Positions 26,536 to 37,523 are shown, numbered from the stretch's first letter. The stretch: DNA of 64,000 nucleotides from Cryobacterium cheniae (GCF_004403395.1 NZ_SOGN01000026.1:62001-126000); one strand, 5' to 3'. A program made the numbers and translations. Notes: a model not told the origin generated them from the letters alone.

Positions 26536-27375
26536 ATGGCTATTCGTAAGTTCAAGCCCACGACTCCCGGTCGTCGCGGTTCATCTGTTGCAGACTTCGC
26601 AGAGATCACCCGCTCCACGCCGGAGAAGTCCCTGCTTCGCCCCCTGTCCAAGACCGGTGGCCGTAACAACCAGGGTCGCATCACCACCCGTCACATCGGT
26701 GGTGGACACAAGCGCCAGTACCGTCTGATCGACTTCCGTCGTAACGACAAAGACGGCGTCAACGCCAAGGTTGCTCACATCGAGTACGACCCGAACCGCA
26801 CGGCGCGCATCGCGCTCCTGCACTTCATGGACGGCTCCAAGCGCTACATCATCGCCCCGAACAAGCTGAACCAGGGCGACATCGTAGAGTCGGGCGCGGG
26901 TGCTGACATCAAGCCCGGCAACAACCTGCCGCTGAAGAACATCCCCACCGGTACCATCATCCACGCGGTCGAACTGCGTCCGGGCGGTGGCGCCAAGATG
27001 GCCCGCTCCGCCGGATCGTCTGTTCGCCTCGTTGCGAAGGATGGCATCTACGCCCAGCTGCGCCTGCCGTCCGGAGAAATCCGTAACGTCGACGCCCGCT
27101 GCCGCGCCACGATCGGCGAGGTCGGCAACGCCGAGCAGTCGAACATCAACTGGGGCAAGGCCGGCCGTATGCGTTGGAAAGGCGTTCGCCCGACCGTTCG
27201 TGGTGTTGCCATGAACCCGGTCGACCACCCGCACGGTGGTGGTGAGGGTAAGACGTCCGGTGGACGTCACCCCGTCAGCCCCTGGGGCCAGAAAGAAGGG
27301 CGCACCCGCCACCCGAACAAGGAAAGCGACAAGCTCATTGTTCGTCGCCGTACCGTCGGCAAGAAGCGTAAGTAG
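26536..27375 (+). CDS. rplB: 50S ribosomal protein L2
   Basis: L2 has 279 residues. The conserved [18 protein letters not shown] segment near residue 220, with the histidine implicated in peptidyl transfer and subunit association, is intact. The C-terminus ends [10 protein letters not shown]. Ten bases to rpsS. Confidence 0.98.
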   Translation: MAIRKFKPTTPGRRGSSVADFAEITRSTPEKSLLRPLSKTGGRNNQGRITTRHIGGGHKRQYRLIDFRRNDKDGVNAKVAHIEYDPNRTARIALLHFMDGSKRYIIAPNKLNQGDIVESGAGADIKPGNNLPLKNIPTGTIIHAVELRPGGGAKMARSAGSSVRLVAKDGIYAQLRLPSGEIRNVDARCRATIGEVGNAEQSNINWGKAGRMRWKGVRPTVRGVAMNPVDHPHGGGEGKTSGGRHPVSPWGQKEGRTRHPNKESDKLIVRRRTVGKKRK

Positions 27376-27384
27376 GAGTAGACG

Positions 27385-27666
27385 ATGCCACGCAGTCTCA
27401 AGAAAGGCCCGTTCGTTGACGACCACCTGCTTCGCAAGGTTGTCAAGGCGAATGAAGCCAGCAGCAAGAACGTAATCAAGACCTGGTCGCGCCGTTCGAT
27501 GATCATCCCCGGCATGCTCGGGCACACCATCGCCGTGCACGACGGACGCAAGCACATCCCGGTGTTCGTCACCGAGAGCATGGTCGGGCACAAGCTCGGC
27601 GAGTTTGCGCCCACCCGCACCTTCCGTGGACACGTGAAGGACGACAAGAAGGGCCGTCGCCGCTAA
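27385..27666 (+). CDS. rpsS: 30S ribosomal protein S19
   Basis: S19 has 93 residues and begins [16 protein letters not shown], with [20 protein letters not shown] and [10 protein letters not shown], all family signatures. It forms a complex with S13 in the 30S head. It lies between rplB and rplV in standard order. Confidence 0.98.
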   Translation: MPRSLKKGPFVDDHLLRKVVKANEASSKNVIKTWSRRSMIIPGMLGHTIAVHDGRKHIPVFVTESMVGHKLGEFAPTRTFRGHVKDDKKGRRR

Positions 27667-27692
27667 CGCGGTGACGTGAAGGAGGATAAGAA

Positions 27693-28058
27693 ATGGTGGA
27701 GTCGATCGCACGCGTGCGTCACATCCGCGTTACCCCCCAGAAGGCTCGTCGCGTTGTCAACCTGATCCGCGGCAAGCAGGCCCACGAGGCCCTGGGAATT
27801 CTGAAGTTCGCGCCGCAGGGCGCGAGCGACCCGGTGTACAAGCTGGTTGCCTCGGCAATCGCGAACGCCCGAGTCAAGGCTGATGCAGCGAACACCTTCC
27901 TCGACGAGCAGGACCTGTTCGTCAGCCAGGCGTTCGTTGATGAGGGTACGACCCTCAAGCGTTTCCAGGCCCGCGCACAGGGTCGCGCATTCCAGATCAA
28001 GAAGCGCACGAGCCACATCACGGTTGTGCTCGCCACTCCTGAGGAGGGTACGAAGTAA
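27693..28058 (+). CDS. rplV: 50S ribosomal protein L22
   Basis: L22 has 121 residues. It contains [18 protein letters not shown] and the tunnel-lining hairpin [20 protein letters not shown]. Its stop overlaps rpsC by one base. A GAAGGAGGAT ribosome site precedes the ATG. Confidence 0.97.
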   Translation: MVESIARVRHIRVTPQKARRVVNLIRGKQAHEALGILKFAPQGASDPVYKLVASAIANARVKADAANTFLDEQDLFVSQAFVDEGTTLKRFQARAQGRAFQIKKRTSHITVVLATPEEGTK

Positions 28059-28819
28059 TGGGTCAGAAAGTAAACCCCTATGGCTTCCGTCTGGGAATCA
28101 CGACCGACCATGTGTCGCGTTGGTTCTCTGACAGCACGAAGCCGGGCCAGCGTTACAGCGACTTCGTCGCCGAAGACGTCAAGATCCGCCGCCTGTTGAG
28201 CACCAGCCTCGACCGCGCCGGCGTGTCCCGCATCGAGATCGAGCGCACTCGTGACCGCGTTCGCGTCGACATCCACACCGCCCGTCCGGGCATTGTGATC
28301 GGTCGCCGCGGCGCGGAGGCCGAGCGCATCCGCTCCGACCTCGAGAAGCTCACCGCGAAGCAGATCCAGCTGAACATCCTTGAGGTGAAGAACCCCGAGG
28401 TCGACGCTCAGCTGGTCGCTCAGGGCATCGCCGAGCAGCTCTCCGCTCGTGTGGCATTCCGCCGCGCGATGCGCAAGGGCCTGCAGGGTGCCCAGCGCGC
28501 CGGCGCCAAGGGTGTTCGCATCCAGGTGTCCGGTCGCCTTGGTGGCGCCGAAATGAGCCGTTCGGAGTTCTACCGCGAAGGCCGTGTGCCGCTGCACACC
28601 CTGCGCGCGAACATCGACTACGGCTTCTACGAAGCCAAGACCACCTTCGGCCGTATCGGCGTGAAGGTCTGGATCTACAAGGGCGACATCACCAACAAGG
28701 AACTCGCTCGCGAGCAGGCCAACGCTAAGTCGTCCCGCCCCGAGCGTCGTGACGACCGACCGCGTCGTGCGCCCCGCGCAGAGGCTGCGGCGCCGGTTGC
28801 AGCAGGAGTTGAGGCATAA
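28058..28819 (+). CDS. rpsC: 30S ribosomal protein S3
   Basis: S3 has 253 residues. The KH domain [18 protein letters not shown] and the C-terminal S3 domain ([20 protein letters not shown]) are present. The last ~35 residues form an Arg/Ala/Pro-rich tail ([20 protein letters not shown]) that is longer than in E. coli and typical of actinobacteria. Two bases to rplP. Confidence 0.97.
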   Translation: MGQKVNPYGFRLGITTDHVSRWFSDSTKPGQRYSDFVAEDVKIRRLLSTSLDRAGVSRIEIERTRDRVRVDIHTARPGIVIGRRGAEAERIRSDLEKLTAKQIQLNILEVKNPEVDAQLVAQGIAEQLSARVAFRRAMRKGLQGAQRAGAKGVRIQVSGRLGGAEMSRSEFYREGRVPLHTLRANIDYGFYEAKTTFGRIGVKVWIYKGDITNKELAREQANAKSSRPERRDDRPRRAPRAEAAAPVAAGVEA

Positions 28820-28821
28820 CC

Positions 28822-29240
<419 letters not shown>

Positions 29241-29241
<1 letters not shown>

Positions 29242-29576
29242 TGGCGATCGGATCCAAGGAGCTCGCCTCAGTCGAGCTCGACACTTTTGAAAACGAGCGG
29301 TTGTTCGATGAGCTGAAGAAGGCGAAGGAAGAACTCTTCAACCTTCGCTTCCAGTCGGCCACCGGCCAGCTTGAGAGCCACGGCCGCCTCCGCGCGGTCA
29401 AGCGCGACATCGCTCGCATCTACACGGTTCTCCGTGAGCGCGAGTTGGGTATTCGCCCGACTCCCGCGCCAGTCGAGGCTCCGGCCAAGGCTGAGAAGAA
29501 GACCAAGAAGGCCAAGCCTGCTGTGAAGTCTGACGACTCCGCTGCGGCCGACGCCGCCCAGACGAAGGAGGCCTAG
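29241..29576 (+). CDS. rpmC: 50S ribosomal protein L29 with long C-terminal tail
   Basis: Residues 1-~75 form the L29 helical hairpin ([20 protein letters not shown]). The remaining ~35 residues are a Lys/Ala/Pro-rich tail ([17 protein letters not shown]) not found in most L29 proteins of 60-75 residues. L29 sits next to L23 at the exit tunnel. The tail is likely flexible. Two bases to rpsQ. Confidence 0.95.
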
Positions 29577-29578
29577 TC

Positions 29579-29878
29579 ATGGCGAAGACTGACGCAAAGG
29601 TCGTCGCAGTCGAGGCTGAGGCTCTCGTTCGCGGCTACCGCAAGACGCTGCGTGGTTACGTGACCAGCGACAAGATGGACAAGACCATCGTTGTCGAGGT
29701 CGAAGACCGCGTGAAGCACCCCCTGTACGGCAAGGTCATCCGCCGTACGTCCAAGCTGAAGGTCCACGACGAGGCGAACATCGCCGGCGTCGGCGACCTG
29801 GTCCTGATCAGTGAGACCCGTCCGCTGAGCGCCACCAAGCGCTTCCGCCTGGTCGAGATCCTCGAGAAGGCCAAGTAA
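29579..29878 (+). CDS. rpsQ: 30S ribosomal protein S17
   Basis: S17 has 99 residues. The OB-fold region [38 protein letters not shown] and [16 protein letters not shown] is complete, preceded by a ~15-residue extension. It binds 16S helix 11. The gap to rplN is 33 bp. Confidence 0.97.
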   Translation: MAKTDAKVVAVEAEALVRGYRKTLRGYVTSDKMDKTIVVEVEDRVKHPLYGKVIRRTSKLKVHDEANIAGVGDLVLISETRPLSATKRFRLVEILEKAK

Positions 29879-29911
29879 GCCTCGCGCTTACTTGATAGAA
29901 GGGTATAAAAA

Positions 29912-30280
29912 GTGCTTCAGCAAGAATCACGACTCAAGGTTGCCGACAACACGGGCGCCAAGGAGCTGTTGACCATTCGCGTGCTCGGCGGCTCCGGCCG
30001 TCGCTACGCCGGACTGGGCGACACGATCGTCGCCACGGTCAAGGACGCGATCCCGGGCGGCAACGTCAAGAAGGGCGACGTCGTCAAGGCCGTCGTCGTT
30101 CGCGTCAAAAAGCAGACCCGTCGTCCAGACGGTTCGTACATCAAGTTCGATGAGAACGCCGCAGTGATTTTGAAGAACGAAGGTGACCCCCGCGGCACCC
30201 GAATCTTCGGACCGGTCGGTCGCGAGCTTCGCGACAAGAAGTTCATGAAGATCATCTCGCTGGCACCGGAGGTTATCTAA
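29912..30280 (+). CDS. rplN: 50S ribosomal protein L14
   Basis: L14 has 122 residues and begins with GTG ([20 protein letters not shown]). The rest, including [18 protein letters not shown] and [21 protein letters not shown], is canonical. It forms an intersubunit bridge. A GAAGGGTATAAAAA ribosome site precedes it. It opens the spc half of the cluster. Confidence 0.98.
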   Translation: MLQQESRLKVADNTGAKELLTIRVLGGSGRRYAGLGDTIVATVKDAIPGGNVKKGDVVKAVVVRVKKQTRRPDGSYIKFDENAAVILKNEGDPRGTRIFGPVGRELRDKKFMKIISLAPEVI

Positions 30281-30283
30281 ATC

Positions 30284-30643
30284 ATGGCCAGACTCAAAAA
30301 GGGTGACCTCGTAGAGGTCATTACCGGCCGCACCCAGGCCCGCGGCGGAGACCGTGGCAAGCAGGGCAAGGTCATCGCCGTCCTGGTGGAGAAGAACAGG
30401 GTCCTCGTCGAGGGCATCAACTTCGTCACCAAGCACGTTCGCGTGGGCCAGACCCAGCGCGGCACCAAGACCGGCGGCATCGAGACCATGGAGGCACCGA
30501 TTCACGTGTCCAACGTGGCCCTCGTCGACCCGGAGACCAAGAAGCCGACTCGCGTCGGCTTCCGCCTCGAAGAAGTAACGAAGGACGGCGTCACCAAGAC
30601 GGTCCGCATCCGTTACGCCAAGAAGTCAGGGAAGGACCTCTGA
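30284..30643 (+). CDS. rplX: 50S ribosomal protein L24
   Basis: L24 has 119 residues. The KOW motif is at the N-terminus ([20 protein letters not shown] ... GKVIAVL), followed by [14 protein letters not shown]. It initiates 50S assembly. The stop overlaps rplE by one base. Confidence 0.97.
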   Translation: MARLKKGDLVEVITGRTQARGGDRGKQGKVIAVLVEKNRVLVEGINFVTKHVRVGQTQRGTKTGGIETMEAPIHVSNVALVDPETKKPTRVGFRLEEVTKDGVTKTVRIRYAKKSGKDL

Positions 30644-31245
30644 TGACCGACACTTCAGTTGCAGCAGCAGAAGCGCCCGTCGAGGCAGTCCTGCCGCGTC
30701 TCAAGCAGAAGTACCGCGACGAGATCATGGCGCAGCTCACCAAGGACCTCGGGTTCACCAACGTCCACCAGGTTCCGAACCTGGTCAAGATCGTTGTGAA
30801 CATGGGTGTCGGCGAGGCAGCACGCGACGGCAAGATCATGGATGGCGCCGTCGCCGACCTCACCAAGATCACCGGTCAGAAGCCGCAGGTCACCAAGGCC
30901 CGCAAGTCGATCGCGCAGTTCAAACTGCGTGAAGGACAGCCCATCGGCACGCACGTCACTCTTCGTGGCGACCGCATGTGGGAGTTCCTCGACCGTCTCC
31001 TGAGCCTGGCGCTTCCGCGCATCCGCGACTTCCGCGGCCTGAGCGACAAGCAGTTCGATGGCAGCGGTAACTACACCTTCGGTCTCACCGAGCAGGTCAT
31101 GTTCCACGAGATCGACCAGGACCGGATCGACCGTATCCGCGGTATGGATATCACGGTTGTGACGACGGCCAAGAACAACGACGAAGGTCGCGCGCTGCTC
31201 AAGGCGCTGGGCTTCCCGTTCAAGACGGCCGAAAACACCAAGTAA
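30643..31245 (+). CDS. rplE: 50S ribosomal protein L5
   Basis: L5 has 200 residues: [20 protein letters not shown], then [20 protein letters not shown] and [20 protein letters not shown] are present. The N-terminus carries a ~20-residue Ala-rich extension. L5 binds 5S rRNA. In many bacteria rpsN follows; here a 118-bp gap with a hairpin leads directly to rpsH. Confidence 0.98.
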   Translation: MTDTSVAAAEAPVEAVLPRLKQKYRDEIMAQLTKDLGFTNVHQVPNLVKIVVNMGVGEAARDGKIMDGAVADLTKITGQKPQVTKARKSIAQFKLREGQPIGTHVTLRGDRMWEFLDRLLSLALPRIRDFRGLSDKQFDGSGNYTFGLTEQVMFHEIDQDRIDRIRGMDITVVTTAKNNDEGRALLKALGFPFKTAENTK

Positions 31246-31276
31246 AGTAGCTCTTTGGCTCTTGTAGTACAAACCC

Positions 31277-31300
31277 GGGGCTGGACAACCGTCCAGCCCC
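31277..31300 (+). other. perfect 10-bp hairpin between rplE and rpsH
   Basis: GGGGCTGGAC and GTCCAGCCCC pair around an AACC loop, with no T-run afterwards (ACCACG). It sits where rpsN lies in many genomes. It may be a processing or pausing element within the operon. Confidence 0.6.
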
Positions 31301-31363
31301 ACCACGACCAAGGTCGTCACCCGTGTAACGGATGAACGAAACCAGGCGAGAAAGGCACCACAA

Positions 31364-31762
31364 ATGACAATGACAGATCCGGTCGCAGACATGCTGACCA
31401 GACTGCGCAACGCTAACTCGGCGTTCCACGACACCGTGTCCATGCCGCACAGCAAGCTCAAAGCGAACATCGCAGACATCCTCAAGGCCCAGGGTTACAT
31501 CTCGGCTTGGGACGTCAAGGATGCAGTGGTCGGTAAGACCCTCACGCTCAACCTCAAGTTTGGTCCGAACCGCGAGCGTTCCATCGTCGGCATCAAGCGG
31601 GTTTCCAAGCCCGGCCTGCGCGTGTACGCAAAGTCGACCGAAATCCCCACCGTTCTCGGTGGCCTCGGCGTTGCCATCCTGTCCACCTCCAGCGGTCTGC
31701 TCACCGACCGCCAGGCCGAGAAGAAGGGCGTAGGCGGAGAAGTTCTCGCCTACGTGTGGTAG
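31364..31762 (+). CDS. rpsH: 30S ribosomal protein S8
   Basis: S8 has 132 residues: [20 protein letters not shown] at the N-terminus and [20 protein letters not shown]-type sequence ([20 protein letters not shown]) near the end. It binds 16S helix 21 and in E. coli represses the spc operon. GCGAGAAAGGC precedes the ATG. Six bases to rplF. Confidence 0.98.
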   Translation: MTMTDPVADMLTRLRNANSAFHDTVSMPHSKLKANIADILKAQGYISAWDVKDAVVGKTLTLNLKFGPNRERSIVGIKRVSKPGLRVYAKSTEIPTVLGGLGVAILSTSSGLLTDRQAEKKGVGGEVLAYVW

Positions 31763-31768
31763 TCGACA

Positions 31769-32305
31769 ATGTCACGTATTGGAAGACTCCCCATCCCGAT
31801 CCCCGCGGATGTCACAGTCGCCACTGAAGGCCAGCGCGTCAACGTCAAGGGTCCGAAGGGTGAGCTCGCGCTCACCGTCGCGAACCCCATCGAGGTCAAG
31901 ATCGAGGACGGCCACGTTGTCGTCACTCGCCCGAACGACGAGCGCAACTCGCGTTCGCTGCACGGACTGACCCGCACGCTGATCGCAAACCAGATCATCG
32001 GGGTGACCGTGGGTTACACCAAGTCACTCGAGATCGTCGGTACCGGTTACCGCGTCGCCCAGAAGGGCAGCTCGATCGAGTTCGCCCTCGGCTTCTCGCA
32101 CCCGGTCCTCGTCGAGGCCCCTGCCGGCATCACCCTCACCGTGGAGAGCGTAAACCGCCTCACGGTCGGTGGCATCGACAAGCAGGCCGTCGGCGAGGTC
32201 GCCGCCAACATCCGTAAGATTCGCAAGCCAGAGCCCTACAAGGGCAAGGGTGTGCGTTACGCCGGCGAGATTGTTCGCCGCAAGGCCGGAAAGAGTGGTA
32301 AGTAA
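31769..32305 (+). CDS. rplF: 50S ribosomal protein L6
   Basis: L6 has 178 residues: [36 protein letters not shown] and the C-terminal signature [16 protein letters not shown] are present. It lies near the factor-binding site of the 50S. Two bases to rplR. Confidence 0.98.
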   Translation: MSRIGRLPIPIPADVTVATEGQRVNVKGPKGELALTVANPIEVKIEDGHVVVTRPNDERNSRSLHGLTRTLIANQIIGVTVGYTKSLEIVGTGYRVAQKGSSIEFALGFSHPVLVEAPAGITLTVESVNRLTVGGIDKQAVGEVAANIRKIRKPEPYKGKGVRYAGEIVRRKAGKSGK

Positions 32306-32307
32306 CC

Positions 32308-32679
32308 ATGGGTCTCGGAACTAGAGGTAAGAGCAAGGCTGCTGCCCGCGGACGCAGGCACACACGTCTTCGCAAGAAGATCGAGGGGACCGCGCTTCGT
32401 CCGCGTCTCGTCGTGACCCGTTCGGCTCGCCACGTGTTCGTGCAGGTCGTCGATGACAGCAAGGGTTTCACCCTTGCTTCGGCGTCCACGCTCGAAGACG
32501 GTCTGCGCACCTTCGATGGTGACAAGACCGCCAAGGCCCGCAAGGTCGGCGAACTCGTCGCCGAGCGTGCGAAGGCCGCCGGCATCGACGCCGTCGTATT
32601 TGACCGTGGCGGAAGCAAGTACGCAGGACGCGTCGCTGCGATCGCCGATGGAGCTCGAGAGGGTGGATTGAACCTGTGA
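32308..32679 (+). CDS. rplR: 50S ribosomal protein L18
   Basis: L18 has 123 residues and ends [20 protein letters not shown], the family C-terminus. With L5 it carries 5S rRNA into the 50S. The stop overlaps the GTG of rpsE by four bases. Confidence 0.98.
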   Translation: MGLGTRGKSKAAARGRRHTRLRKKIEGTALRPRLVVTRSARHVFVQVVDDSKGFTLASASTLEDGLRTFDGDKTAKARKVGELVAERAKAAGIDAVVFDRGGSKYAGRVAAIADGAREGGLNL

Positions 32680-33386
32680 GCACTGAAACCGCTAGCACAG
32701 CAACCAAGGAGACCGTGGTGGCCGCAGAGGCACCCGTCGAAACCGCTGCCTCAACGGCACCTGCCCAGAACGAGCCTCGTGAGGCTCGTCGTGGCGGCCG
32801 TGAGCGCAACCCGAACAAGGACCGCGGAAGCCGCGATGCCGACAAGAGCCAGTTCCTGGAGCGCGTCGTCACAATCAACCGCGTGTCCAAGGTGGTGAAG
32901 GGTGGTCGTCGCTTCAGCTTCACCGCTCTCGTCGTCGTCGGTGACGGAAACGGCCTCGTCGGCGTTGGATACGGCAAGGCCCGCGAGGTGCCGACCGCCA
33001 TTTCCAAGGGCGTCGAGGAAGCGAAGAAGAACTTCTTCCGCGTTCCCCGCGTCGGCCTGACGATCCCGCACCCCGTGCAGGGTGAAGCCGCAGCCGGCGT
33101 TGTCCTGCTGCGTCCCGCCGCTGCCGGTACCGGCGTTATCGCCGGTGGCCCGGTGCGCGCCGTCCTCGAGTGTGCAGGCATCCACGATGTCCTGAGCAAG
33201 TCACTCGGTTCGTCGAACACCATCAACATCGTTCACGCCACCGTCGAGGCCCTGCACCAGCTCGAAGAGCCGCGTGCGGTTGCGGCTCGTCGTGGCCTCG
33301 CGTATGAGGACGTCGCTCCGGCACGCTTCCTGCGTGCCGACGCCGCCGCAGCAGCAGCTGCGGCAGCAGCAAAGGCAGGTGCCTGA
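32676..33386 (+). CDS. rpsE: 30S ribosomal protein S5 with N-terminal extension
   Basis: S5 has 236 residues against about 165 in E. coli. The conserved part begins near residue 58 ([20 protein letters not shown]), with the S5 C-domain ([20 protein letters not shown]) complete. The first ~57 residues are Ala/Glu/Arg-rich ([20 protein letters not shown]), and an Ala-rich tail ends the protein. Both are probably flexible, as in other actinobacteria. The stop overlaps rpmD. Confidence 0.96.
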   Translation: MSTETASTATKETVVAAEAPVETAASTAPAQNEPREARRGGRERNPNKDRGSRDADKSQFLERVVTINRVSKVVKGGRRFSFTALVVVGDGNGLVGVGYGKAREVPTAISKGVEEAKKNFFRVPRVGLTIPHPVQGEAAAGVVLLRPAAAGTGVIAGGPVRAVLECAGIHDVLSKSLGSSNTINIVHATVEALHQLEEPRAVAARRGLAYEDVAPARFLRADAAAAAAAAAAKAGA

Positions 33387-33568
33387 TGGCTCGCCTCAAA
33401 GTGACACAGATCAAGTCCAAAATTAGTGAGAAGCAGAACCAGCGCGACACGCTTCGCAGCCTGGGTCTCAAGCGCATTGGCGCGGTCACGATTCGCGAGG
33501 ACAACTCGCAGAACCGCGGCTACGTCAACACCGTTGCTCACCTCGTCAAGGTCGAGGAGATTGACTAA
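33386..33568 (+). CDS. rpmD: 50S ribosomal protein L30
   Basis: L30 has 60 residues, the usual size. [20 protein letters not shown] and [15 protein letters not shown] cover the whole fold. It overlaps rpsE and rplO by one base each. Confidence 0.97.
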   Translation: MARLKVTQIKSKISEKQNQRDTLRSLGLKRIGAVTIREDNSQNRGYVNTVAHLVKVEEID

Positions 33569-34125
33569 TGGCTGACGAAAAGGAAGCTGCCACCGCAGCC
33601 GCCAAGCCCGCCACCGCAAAGAAGGCAGCCCCCAAGAAGGCTGCCACCGCGAAGGTCGCAGTGAAGGCTGCTCCGACCGAGAAGCGCGAGCAGGTCCTGA
33701 AGGTCCACCACCTTCGTCCCGCCCCCGGAGCCAAGAAGTCGCGCATGCGCGTCGGTCGTGGTGAAGGATCCAAGGGTAAGACCGCCGGCCGTGGTACCAA
33801 GGGCACGAAGGCACGCTACAACGTGCGTATCGGGTTCGAGGGTGGCCAGATGCCGCTGCACATGCGTACTCCGAAGCTGCGCGGGTTCAAGAACCCGTTC
33901 CGCGTCGAGTACCAGGTCGTCAACCTTGAGAAGCTCGCCGAGCTGTACCCGAACGGCGGCGATGTAACCATCGCCGACCTGGTCGCCAAGGGTGCCGTTC
34001 GCGACAACGAGAAGGTCAAGGTTCTCGGCAATGGTGACATTGCGGTTAAGCTGAACATTGCAGTGGATAAGGTCTCCGGCTCAGCAGAGCAGAAGATCGT
34101 CGCTGCGGGTGGCTCAATCAAGTAA
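33568..34125 (+). CDS. rplO: 50S ribosomal protein L15 with N-terminal extension
   Basis: L15 has 185 residues against about 145 in E. coli. Residues 1-~42 form an Ala/Lys-rich tail ([20 protein letters not shown]); the core then runs [36 protein letters not shown] and [11 protein letters not shown]. It is a late-assembly 50S protein. A strong terminator follows before secY. Confidence 0.96.
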   Translation: MADEKEAATAAAKPATAKKAAPKKAATAKVAVKAAPTEKREQVLKVHHLRPAPGAKKSRMRVGRGEGSKGKTAGRGTKGTKARYNVRIGFEGGQMPLHMRTPKLRGFKNPFRVEYQVVNLEKLAELYPNGGDVTIADLVAKGAVRDNEKVKVLGNGDIAVKLNIAVDKVSGSAEQKIVAAGGSIK

Positions 34126-34140
34126 GTCCGTAGACGCTGA

Positions 34141-34201
34141 GCGAGCTTGTCGAGGCCACCAATCGAAATCTTTCGATGCTGGTCTCGACAGGCTCGTTTT
34201 T
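34141..34201 (+). terminator. intrinsic terminator between rplO and secY, made from inverted GTCGAG repeats
   Basis: An 18-bp stem (34141-34158 with 34180-34197, three G-U pairs) encloses a second 7-bp stem (ATCGAAA with TTTCGAT). TTTTT follows at 34197-34201. The outer arms are inverted copies of the dispersed repeat. It should reduce read-through into secY, although the secY ribosome site lies only 12 bp further on. Confidence 0.85.
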
Positions 34202-34223
34202 CTCGTTATTAACTGGAGGCATT

Positions 34224-35546
34224 GTGTTCAGCGCCATCGCGCGGATCTTCCGCACACCCGACCTGCGCAGGAAAATCGGGTTCAGTCTGGGCATCGTTGC
34301 CCTGTTCCGACTGGGTTCGTTCATCCCTGCCCCCTTCGTCGACTTCGGGAACGTGCAAGCGTGTCTGGCGGCGAACCAGGGCACCAGCGGCCTCTATGAG
34401 CTCGTCAACCTGTTCAGCGGCGGCGCCCTGCTGCAGCTGTCGGTCTTCGCGCTCGGCATCATGCCGTACATCACGGCCTCGATCATCGTGCAACTCCTGC
34501 GCGTGGTCATCCCCCACTTTGAGACCCTGCACAAGGAAGGCGCGTCCGGTCAGGGCACGCTCACCCAGTACACGCGGTACCTCACCATCGCCCTCGCGAT
34601 CCTCCAGTCGACGACGCTGATCACCGTTGCCCGCAGTGGCGCCCTCTACGGCACGTCGGCCAGCGCCGAGTGCTCGCAGCTGCTCACCAACGACGCCTGG
34701 TACGCCATCATGCTGATGGTCATCACCATGACGGCCGGTACCGGCCTGATCATGTGGATGGGCGAGCTCATCACCGAGCGCGGCATCGGCAACGGCATGT
34801 CACTGTTGATCTTCACGTCGATCGCGGCACTGTTCCCGGGTTCGCTCGCCTCCATCGGCCAGCAGAAGGGCCTCGACATCCTGATGATCGTGATCGCGGT
34901 CGGTCTGGTCGTGGTCGCCGCCGTGGTCTTCGTCGAGCAGTCCCAGCGGCGCATCCCGGTGCAGTACGCCAAACGGATGGTCGGACGCCGCACCTACGGC
35001 GGAAACAACACGTACATCCCGATCAAGGTGAACATGGCCGGCGTCGTGCCCGTCATCTTCGCGTCGTCGCTGCTCTACCTGCCGGCCCTGATCGCACAGT
35101 TCAACCAGCCGGCCGCCGGCCAGGCGCCGCCAGCGTGGGTGAACTGGGTCACGAACAACCTCACCCAGGGCAACGACCCGCTCTACATGGCGCTGTACTT
35201 CCTCCTCATCGTCGGATTCACGTACTTCTATGTCGCGATCACCTTCAACCCCGAAGAGGTCGCCGACAATATGAAGAAGTACGGTGGATTCATCCCGGGC
35301 ATCCGTGCCGGTCGTCCGACCGCCGAGTACCTGGACTTCGTTCTGACCCGGGTGACTCTGCCCGGCGCCCTGTACCTGGGCCTGATCGCCCTGCTGCCGC
35401 TGATCGCGTTCTCCGCGATCGGAGCCGACCAGAACTTCCCGTTCGGTGGCGCCAGCATCCTGATCGTGGTCGGTGTCGGGCTTGAGACGGTCAAGCAGAT
35501 CGATGCACAACTCCAACAGCGTCACTACGAAGGGCTCCTCCGATGA
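34224..35546 (+). CDS. secY: Sec translocase channel subunit SecY
   Basis: SecY has 440 residues and ten hydrophobic segments. Signatures are [20 protein letters not shown] (helix 1), [15 protein letters not shown] (helix 2), [14 protein letters not shown] and the C-terminal cytosolic loop with [20 protein letters not shown]. It forms the membrane pore with SecE/SecG. I chose GTG at 34224, preceded by GGAGG; the in-frame ATG at 34176 falls inside the terminator. The stop overlaps adk by four bases. Confidence 0.97.
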   Translation: MFSAIARIFRTPDLRRKIGFSLGIVALFRLGSFIPAPFVDFGNVQACLAANQGTSGLYELVNLFSGGALLQLSVFALGIMPYITASIIVQLLRVVIPHFETLHKEGASGQGTLTQYTRYLTIALAILQSTTLITVARSGALYGTSASAECSQLLTNDAWYAIMLMVITMTAGTGLIMWMGELITERGIGNGMSLLIFTSIAALFPGSLASIGQQKGLDILMIVIAVGLVVVAAVVFVEQSQRRIPVQYAKRMVGRRTYGGNNTYIPIKVNMAGVVPVIFASSLLYLPALIAQFNQPAAGQAPPAWVNWVTNNLTQGNDPLYMALYFLLIVGFTYFYVAITFNPEEVADNMKKYGGFIPGIRAGRPTAEYLDFVLTRVTLPGALYLGLIALLPLIAFSAIGADQNFPFGGASILIVVGVGLETVKQIDAQLQQRHYEGLLR

Positions 35547-36172
35547 CCCGTTTGCTGCTAATCGGCCCGCCCGGCGCGGGCAAGGGCACCCAGGCCGAGC
35601 GCCTGTCCGAGGCGTTCGATGTTCCGGCCGTTTCGACCGGGGACATCTTCCGCTTCAACGTGAAGAACGACACGGAGCTGGGCCTCCAGGTCAAGGCGTT
35701 CATGGATGCCGGCGCCTACGTGCCGGATTCCCTCACCAACGCGATCGTGTCCGACCGGTTGAAGAAGCCCGACGCCACCGAGGGATTCCTTCTGGACGGG
35801 TACCCGCGCACGCAGGAACAGGTTCTGGAACTGGACCGTCTGCTCGAGGCTGACGGCACCGCGCTCGACGCCGTCGTGCTGATCGTCGCCGACACCGAAG
35901 AGGTCGTCGCACGGCTCCTCAAGCGTGCGGCCGAGCAGGGGCGTGCGGATGACACCGCCGACGTCATCCGGCACCGGCTCGCCGTTTACGAGGAGCAGAC
36001 CGCTCCGCTGATCGACATCTACTCCTCCCGCGGCCTCGTGGTCACGGTCGACGGTCTCGGTGCCGTCGACGAGGTGACCGGGCGCATACTCGAGGTCCTG
36101 GCCGCCCGCGGTCTGACCGTGCCCGTCGCCGCCGTGCCCGTGACCAGCGGAGACGCAGCCAGCGCCTCCTAA
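35543..36172 (+). CDS. adk: adenylate kinase (short-lid form)
   Basis: The enzyme converts AMP + ATP to 2 ADP. It has 209 residues: the P-loop GPPGAGKGT at residues 8-16, the AMP-site STGDIFR, and [13 protein letters not shown]. The LID is the short type ([20 protein letters not shown]) without zinc cysteines, as in other actinobacteria. A Val/Ala/Pro-rich tail is added at the end. It lies between secY and map as usual. Confidence 0.97.
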   Translation: MTRLLLIGPPGAGKGTQAERLSEAFDVPAVSTGDIFRFNVKNDTELGLQVKAFMDAGAYVPDSLTNAIVSDRLKKPDATEGFLLDGYPRTQEQVLELDRLLEADGTALDAVVLIVADTEEVVARLLKRAAEQGRADDTADVIRHRLAVYEEQTAPLIDIYSSRGLVVTVDGLGAVDEVTGRILEVLAARGLTVPVAAVPVTSGDAASAS

Positions 36173-36228
36173 CCCCGGTCGTGCGCGCTCGGCGTGCAGG
36201 GCCTCAGCAGTTTGCAGAGATTTTCACA

Positions 36229-37059
36229 ATGAGCCTTCGACGATCCATCTACAAGTCGCCGGCGCAGATGCGGTTGATGATCGCACCCGGACTGGCCACG
36301 GCCGCATCCCTGGATGCGGCCCGCGCGGCCATCCGGGTCGGCGCAACCACCCTCGAGCTCGACGCGGCGGCCGAGGCTGCCATCGTCGCTCGGGGCGGCC
36401 TGCCCAACTTCAAGCTGGAGCAGGGCTACCACCACACGGTGTGCGCGTCCGTCAACGACGATGTCGTGCACGGCATCCCCGGGGCACGCGTGCTCGCCGC
36501 CGGCGACATCGTGTCGATCGACAGTGGGGCCATCATCGATGGCTGGAACGGTGACGCGGCCTTCTCCTTCGTGATTCCCGACCCGAACCGCCCCGAGGTC
36601 GTGGCCGAGCGCGAGAAGCTGTCGCACGTCACCGAGCAGTCGTTGTGGCACGGGATCGCCCGCCTCGCGGTGGCGCGTCACCTCAACGAGGTCGGCGACG
36701 CCATCGAGGACTACGTCGAGTCGCAGGGCGACTACGGGATCCTCACCGACTATGTCGGTCACGGAATCGGCCGGTCCATGCACGAGGCGCCGCCCGTGTT
36801 CAACTACCGGGTGCGCCAGAAGGGCCCGGACGTGAAGCCCGGGCTCGTGATCGCGATCGAACCCATGGTCGTCATGGGATCCATCGAGACGTACGTGCGC
36901 GAGGACGACTGGACCGTCGCCACCAGCGACGGACTGGCCGCCGCCCACTGGGAACACAGCGTGGCCGTGCACAAGGACGGGATCTGGGTTCTCACCGCTC
37001 CCGACGGCGGCGCTGCCGCCCTGGCCCCCTTCGGCATCACGCCCGTTCCGCTCGCTTAG
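36229..37059 (+). CDS. map: type I methionine aminopeptidase
   Basis: The 276-residue enzyme removes initiator methionine. The five metal ligands are visible in DSGAIIDGWNGDAAF (two Asp), GHGIGRSMHEAP (His), IEPMV (Glu) and WEHSVAV (Glu). I chose ATG at 36229, where GAGA lies upstream and MSLRRSIYKSPAQMRLM matches the family N-terminus; a GTG at 36181 would add 16 residues. In most actinobacteria infA follows; here a mannitol module of about 5.6 kb intervenes. Confidence 0.96.
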   Translation: MSLRRSIYKSPAQMRLMIAPGLATAASLDAARAAIRVGATTLELDAAAEAAIVARGGLPNFKLEQGYHHTVCASVNDDVVHGIPGARVLAAGDIVSIDSGAIIDGWNGDAAFSFVIPDPNRPEVVAEREKLSHVTEQSLWHGIARLAVARHLNEVGDAIEDYVESQGDYGILTDYVGHGIGRSMHEAPPVFNYRVRQKGPDVKPGLVIAIEPMVVMGSIETYVREDDWTVATSDGLAAAHWEHSVAVHKDGIWVLTAPDGGAAALAPFGITPVPLA

Positions 37060-37181
37060 TCGAACTCTTTCTGAATCAGCCACACTCGGGAGACGGGATC
37101 TGGTCTTCTCGAGCGCCCCGAAGCGGGAAGATTGAGTAGGGGACAAAACCGTCCTCCTCGGCTCAGGGAAAGAGCGATTCC

Positions 37182-37511
37182 ATGAAGATTCTCGTCGTCT
37201 GCGGTGCTGGAGCCTCCAGCGCCTTCGTTGCACACCGGGTGCGCCACACCGCGGAGGCCCGCGGTCTGGATGTTCACGTCTCCGCGGGGAGCGAGTCCGA
37301 TCTGCCGGCCTCCCTCGGACCGGTCGACGTGCTCCTGGTGGGGCCGCACCTGGCACCCCGATTCGAGAAGATCCGCCTTCAAGCCGTGCACGCCGGGGTC
37401 GGCATCGCCCTGCTCGAGGCCACCGTCTTCGCCTCGCAGAACGGCGACGAGGCACTCGACGCCGCCATCTACGCCTATAAGACCCGCGACTGGGCCGAAA
37501 CCAAGAAGTAA
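37182..37511 (+). CDS. orphan PTS sugar IIB component (lactose/cellobiose type)
   Basis: The 109-residue protein begins MKILVVCGAGASSAFVAHRV, the IIB fold with the phosphocysteine at residue 7, then the VLLVGPHLAPRFEKI loop. This is the IIB class that works with lactose/cellobiose IIA and IIC, not the mannitol class. No such IIA or IIC is adjacent, and the mannitol permease nearby carries its own IIB. It may act as a phosphorylated regulator, perhaps of the neighbouring PRD protein, or serve a IIC encoded elsewhere. AGGGAAAGAG precedes the ATG. It converges with mtlR, 12 bp apart. Confidence 0.85.
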   Translation: MKILVVCGAGASSAFVAHRVRHTAEARGLDVHVSAGSESDLPASLGPVDVLLVGPHLAPRFEKIRLQAVHAGVGIALLEATVFASQNGDEALDAAIYAYKTRDWAETKK

Positions 37512-37523
37512 CCGGCAGGTGGC

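Noticed and set aside
31246-31363. Decayed rpsN remnant between rplE and rpsH
   Set aside because: No CxxC or S14-like peptide is readable in any frame; relocation of rpsN is common in this order.
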